Positions 6,554-8,873 of a stretch of DNA of 8,873 nt are shown piece after piece; the stretch's first letter is position 1, and each line of letters opens with the position of its first letter. This stretch comes from Phocaeicola_A sp963625535 (GTDB lineage: Bacteria > Bacteroidota > Bacteroidia > Bacteroidales > Bacteroidaceae). The notes beneath the pieces were generated by a model. That model was given only the letters and a program-made list of their open reading frames with translations, ran no database searches and was not told the DNA's origin. The stretch covers positions 1 through 8,873 of the forward strand of contig CAVFUK010000058.1 of NCBI GenBank assembly GCA_963625535.1. Reading direction: 5' to 3'. Position numbers and translations under genes: made by a program.

Positions 6554-6588
6554 ATAATGTATGAAATAGGGGGAATACTGTACGAAAT
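6554..6588 (-). promoter_or_regulatory. Two 14-bp direct repeats spaced 21 bp, candidate activator site
   Basis: ATAATGTATGAAAT (6554-6567) and ATACTGTACGAAAT (6575-6588), plus strand, match at 12 of 14 positions and are offset by exactly 21 bp, two helical turns. They lie about 58 and 79 bp upstream of the predicted M48 transcription start, a usual activator position. The arrangement is like that of LytTR-type response-regulator sites, which bind direct repeats on one face of the helix; the identity of the regulator is inference. Confidence 0.55.
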
Positions 6589-6591
6589 GGT

Positions 6592-7926
6592 CTATTTCCC
6601 GCGATATTCCCGCTTGAGGCCGAAGTTGAAGCCTACGTAAAGCTGCAGGGTGCCCATGGAGTTGCTCGTCTGCAGGCTGCGGCGGCTGTAGTCGTAGGTG
6701 TGGTTCACCCAGGAGAGTCCGGCGAAGTACTTGGCGTTGTTGTAGACCAGGGCGGCACGGGTGATGAAGTCGAGGTTGACGCCGTGGTGGGTGTCGGTGC
6801 CCTGCTCCTCGGTGGAGTGGATGAGCGACCGCTTGTAGGCCACGGCAGGTGCTATGGAGAGGCAGGCCAGGCAGTTGCGGGCGAACACCCAGTTGTAGGC
6901 GTAGCCGAAGTGGAGGCTGAGGTCGGTATACTCCAGCTTGTCGACGTGCATGGCGGGTGAGGCCTCGGAGAGAATCCATTGGGGCAACTTGCCGTAGTCG
7001 AACGTCATGCGGTGCTCGGAGTAGGAGATGCCGCTGAGCAGCGACCCTGCACTCTTGCGCTGGTTGGTGCTCTGCGAGAAGGCCGCGGGGTAGGAGAAGT
7101 GGCGGTTGTTGAAGATATAGTAGAGGTTGAGCCCCTTGATGGTGGCCTGCAGTCCGTCGAAGTTGATGGAGACGCTCTGTCGGTCGCGCACGTCGGACGA
7201 GGTGCCGTCGGTGAAGCCTTGCAGGGTCTTTATCTTGAAGTCGTTGCCTATCTTCCAATAGTAGAAGTCCACGCCGAGCTTGGAGCTGTAGAGGTTGAGG
7301 GTGAACTCGGTCTTCTTGCTGTTGTTCTTCTTGCCTCCGAAGAGTTGTTGGGCGTCCACGGTCCATCCGATGAATATCCAGCGCCATCCGAAGTAGGCTC
7401 CTATCTTGTAGCTAGGGTTAGAGGCGAAACTGATCTTTTGTCGCCGGGGGTCGGAGGCGCCTATGCTGTAGCTCTCGAAGATGGAGTTGTTGCAGAGCAT
7501 GATGGCGTAGTTGTAGCGGTTGGGCGAGATGTAGGTGGTGTCGTAGTTGTTGAAGTCGATGAACTTCTTCACGAACCGCTCGAACCGTCGGTCGAGGCGC
7601 TTGCTCTTGGGCTTCGAGGCGATGCTGTCCGTCGCTTCCTGCTGCGACTCGGCGACGCTGTCCATCGGTTCCTTTTGTTTATAGGAAGGCAACGCTGCAA
7701 CGCTTTCCTTCCTTTCTTGCTGTTTATAGGAAGACTGCGCTTTAACGCCGTCCATCCCCTCTTGTCGTTTATAGAAAGTCTGTGTGTTCGCATCGGCGGT
7801 CTGTGCGGCAACGCTGTCCGCCGCCTCTTTCTGAATATGGAAAGGCTGTGCGTCCTTTGCATAGGACGGCAACGAGAGCGTTAGCGTGAGGGCGGCGAGC
7901 AACAGGGTGACGGCGATGCGGTTCAT
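6592..7926 (-). CDS. DUF4421 family envelope protein with repeat-bearing N-terminal linker
   Basis: From the ATG at 7926 the product is 444 residues. MNRIAVTLLLAALTLTLSLP opens a signal peptide ending near SYA at 21-23. The frame is open further upstream to 8061, but that part overlaps the oxidoreductase gene and has no signal peptide, so it is not used; an ATG at 7938 is a minor alternative. Residues 24-104 are a charged, Gln/Glu/Ser-rich linker with 15-residue repeats. From about 128 (YDTTYISPNRYNYAIML) to the end the sequence follows the DUF4421 pattern (PF14391): YKIGAYFGWRWIFIGWT, KLGVDFYYWKIGNDFKI, LNLYYIFNNRHFSYPAAFSQ, GYAYNWVFARN. Alternating hydrophobic and aromatic residues suggest outer-membrane beta strands; function is unknown. 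It follows the oxidoreductase gene by 31 bp and is probably co-transcribed with it. Confidence 0.88.
   Translation of the reverse strand: MNRIAVTLLLAALTLTLSLPSYAKDAQPFHIQKEAADSVAAQTADANTQTFYKRQEGMDGVKAQSSYKQQERKESVAALPSYKQKEPMDSVAESQQEATDSIASKPKSKRLDRRFERFVKKFIDFNNYDTTYISPNRYNYAIMLCNNSIFESYSIGASDPRRQKISFASNPSYKIGAYFGWRWIFIGWTVDAQQLFGGKKNNSKKTEFTLNLYSSKLGVDFYYWKIGNDFKIKTLQGFTDGTSSDVRDRQSVSINFDGLQATIKGLNLYYIFNNRHFSYPAAFSQSTNQRKSAGSLLSGISYSEHRMTFDYGKLPQWILSEASPAMHVDKLEYTDLSLHFGYAYNWVFARNCLACLSIAPAVAYKRSLIHSTEEQGTDTHHGVNLDFITRAALVYNNAKYFAGLSWVNHTYDYSRRSLQTSNSMGTLQLYVGFNFGLKREYRGK
7645..7779 (-). repeat. 45-bp in-frame tandem repeat in the DUF4421 linker
   Basis: The plus-strand block TTTATAG(G/A)A starts at 7678, 7723 and 7768, a 45-bp period. 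It encodes three 15-residue units, FYKRQEGMDGVKA, SYKQQERKESVAA and SYKQKEPMDSVAE (cores shown). More diverged units flank them (HIQKEAADSVAAQ before, QEATDSIAS after). The copies are less alike than those of the M48 tail, so the array is probably older. Confidence 0.85.
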
Positions 7927-7957
7927 AGGCTTTGGCATACGGCGGAATGTGGGGGGA

Positions 7958-8873
7958 TCAGAATTTACCGAGAATCTTGTCGATGACCCAGTTGGTGGGG
8001 GTGGCGCTGAGGCCGTTGCACGTGCAGATGGACTTACCCTGCAGATGCTCCACCACGGCACGGATGAGCGGCAGCTGCACGTAGGGCGGATTCTCCACGG
8101 GAATCTCCTCGCGGCCTCGTTCGGTATGGAGGGCGATGGGGTCGAAGGTGAAGACCGAGAAGCAGATCATGCCCTTGTCGCCGATGACCTCGATGCGGTC
8201 CTCCTTGGCGGAGTCGTGCGCCACGAAGCACCACGATCCGGAGCCGGGCAGGCCGCTCTCGAAACGGAAACAGGCGCTGACGGAGTCCTCCACCTCATAG
8301 AGCCCCGCGCGGTTGCAGCAGTATCCCTCGGCCTCCAGTATGCATCCGAACATCTCCTGCAGGATGTCTATCTGGTGGGGCGCAAGGTCGTAGAAGTATC
8401 CGCCGCCGGCAATGTCGGGCTGCAGACGCCACGGCAGGTTGTTGCGGTTGTAGTCCATCTCGCGGGTGGGCTGCGCGAAGCGTATCTGCACGTTGATGAC
8501 GGTGCCTATCTGCCCTGTGTCGATGAGCTCCTTCACCTTCAGGAAGTAGGGGAGGTAGCGGCGGTAGTAGGCCACGAAGCAGGGCACGCCGGTCTCCTGG
8601 CTTATGCGGTTGATGCGGGTGCAGTCCTCGTAGCTGGCGGCCATAGGTTTCTCTATGTAGACGGGCTTGCCGGCTTTCATGGCCATGATGGCGAATGTGG
8701 CGTGCGAGGAGGGCGGTGTGGCGATGTAGATGGCGTTCACCTCGGGGTCGTCCACCAGTTCCTGCGCGTCGTCGTACCACTTGGGTATGTGGTGTCGCTC
8801 GGCGTAGGAGCGTGCCTTGTTGATGTCGCGGCTCATGACAGCCTCCACCATAGAGTCCTCAACCATATTGAAT
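7958..8873 (-). CDS. Gfo/Idh/MocA family NAD(P)-dependent oxidoreductase (N-terminus outside window)
   Basis: The reading frame runs off the window edge; the codons before the ATG at 8866 still read Phe-Asn in frame, and the GxGxxG nucleotide-binding loop that should begin the protein is absent, so this ATG is internal. Counting from it, VNAIYIATPPSSH at 43-55 and GKPVYIEKPMA at 66-76 form the Rossmann-domain end with the catalytic-type EKP lysine (K73). GGGYFYDLAPHQIDIL at 154-169 supplies the conserved D160 and H164 of the active site. The C-terminal half (about 115-302) is the alpha/beta substrate domain. Members oxidise or reduce sugars, inositols and related polyols; the substrate cannot be read from the sequence. 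About 20-25 residues appear to be missing, giving a normal full length near 325. It is the first visible gene of a likely operon with DUF4421. Confidence 0.93.
   Translation of the reverse strand, partial: FNMVEDSMVEAVMSRDINKARSYAERHHIPKWYDDAQELVDDPEVNAIYIATPPSSHATFAIMAMKAGKPVYIEKPMAASYEDCTRINRISQETGVPCFVAYYRRYLPYFLKVKELIDTGQIGTVINVQIRFAQPTREMDYNRNNLPWRLQPDIAGGGYFYDLAPHQIDILQEMFGCILEAEGYCCNRAGLYEVEDSVSACFRFESGLPGSGSWCFVAHDSAKEDRIEVIGDKGMICFSVFTFDPIALHTERGREEIPVENPPYVQLPLIRAVVEHLQGKSICTCNGLSATPTNWVIDKILGKF

Noticed and set aside
6979..7884. 301-codon plus-strand frame opposite DUF4421
   Set aside because: Low-complexity Val/Gly/Glu composition mirroring the minus-strand codons; its repeats are only the complement of the 45-bp array.
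7927..8061. Upstream extension of the DUF4421 frame
   Set aside because: It overlaps the oxidoreductase coding region in another frame and lacks a signal peptide; the ATG at 7926 opens a proper signal peptide.

Overview
The window looks like a Bacteroidales chromosome, most likely Prevotella-like. The evidence is the gene families (DUF4421, the DUF1593/Sde182 nucleoside-hydrolase-like family, a COG2865-type AlbA_2 protein), A-rich untranslated leaders in place of Shine-Dalgarno sites, and promoters of the Bacteroidetes type (TTG, 19-20 bp, TAnnTTTG). No rRNA, tRNA, CRISPR array or transposase is visible.

Layout: (1) Bases 3-694, plus strand, hold the decayed 3' part of a mobile-element-type gene with an HExxH zinc-peptidase signature. 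It is broken by two apparent single-G insertions and a stop, and ends in a terminator-like hairpin. (2) Bases 695-841 are non-coding but carry a 41-bp near-copy of a segment inside the DUF1593 gene about 2 kb away. (3) Bases 842-2383, minus strand, encode an AT-rich AlbA_2/ATPase-like/winged-helix protein with its own promoter. It has a nested 12/33-bp minisatellite in its interdomain linker and looks acquired. (4) Bases 2617-3957, minus, encode a secreted DUF1593 protein with its own promoter. (5) Bases 4121-6460, minus, encode a membrane M48 metallopeptidase with a long uncharacterised C-terminal region and a 75/78-bp repeat tail. (6) Bases 6592-7926, minus, encode a DUF4421 envelope protein with a 45-bp repeat in its N-terminal linker. 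(7) Bases 7958 to the window end, minus, encode a Gfo/Idh/MocA oxidoreductase missing its first residues.

All intact genes lie on the minus strand. The oxidoreductase and DUF4421 genes are 31 bp apart and probably co-transcribed. The M48 gene has a leader region of 131 bp containing a good -7 element with no -33 element. In its place are a perfect 16-bp palindrome and, further upstream, two 14-bp direct repeats exactly 21 bp apart; this arrangement suggests a regulated, activator-dependent promoter. The DUF4421 and M48 products are both envelope proteins next to each other, but nothing in the sequence proves a shared function.

The window divides into an accessory part (1 to about 2500: pseudogene, repeat fragment, AT-rich gene) and a GC-richer, core-like part (about 2600 to the end). 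I do not see a clear new multi-gene system. The most unusual signals are the M48 control region, the displaced 41-bp repeat, and three unrelated in-frame minisatellites in three genes.
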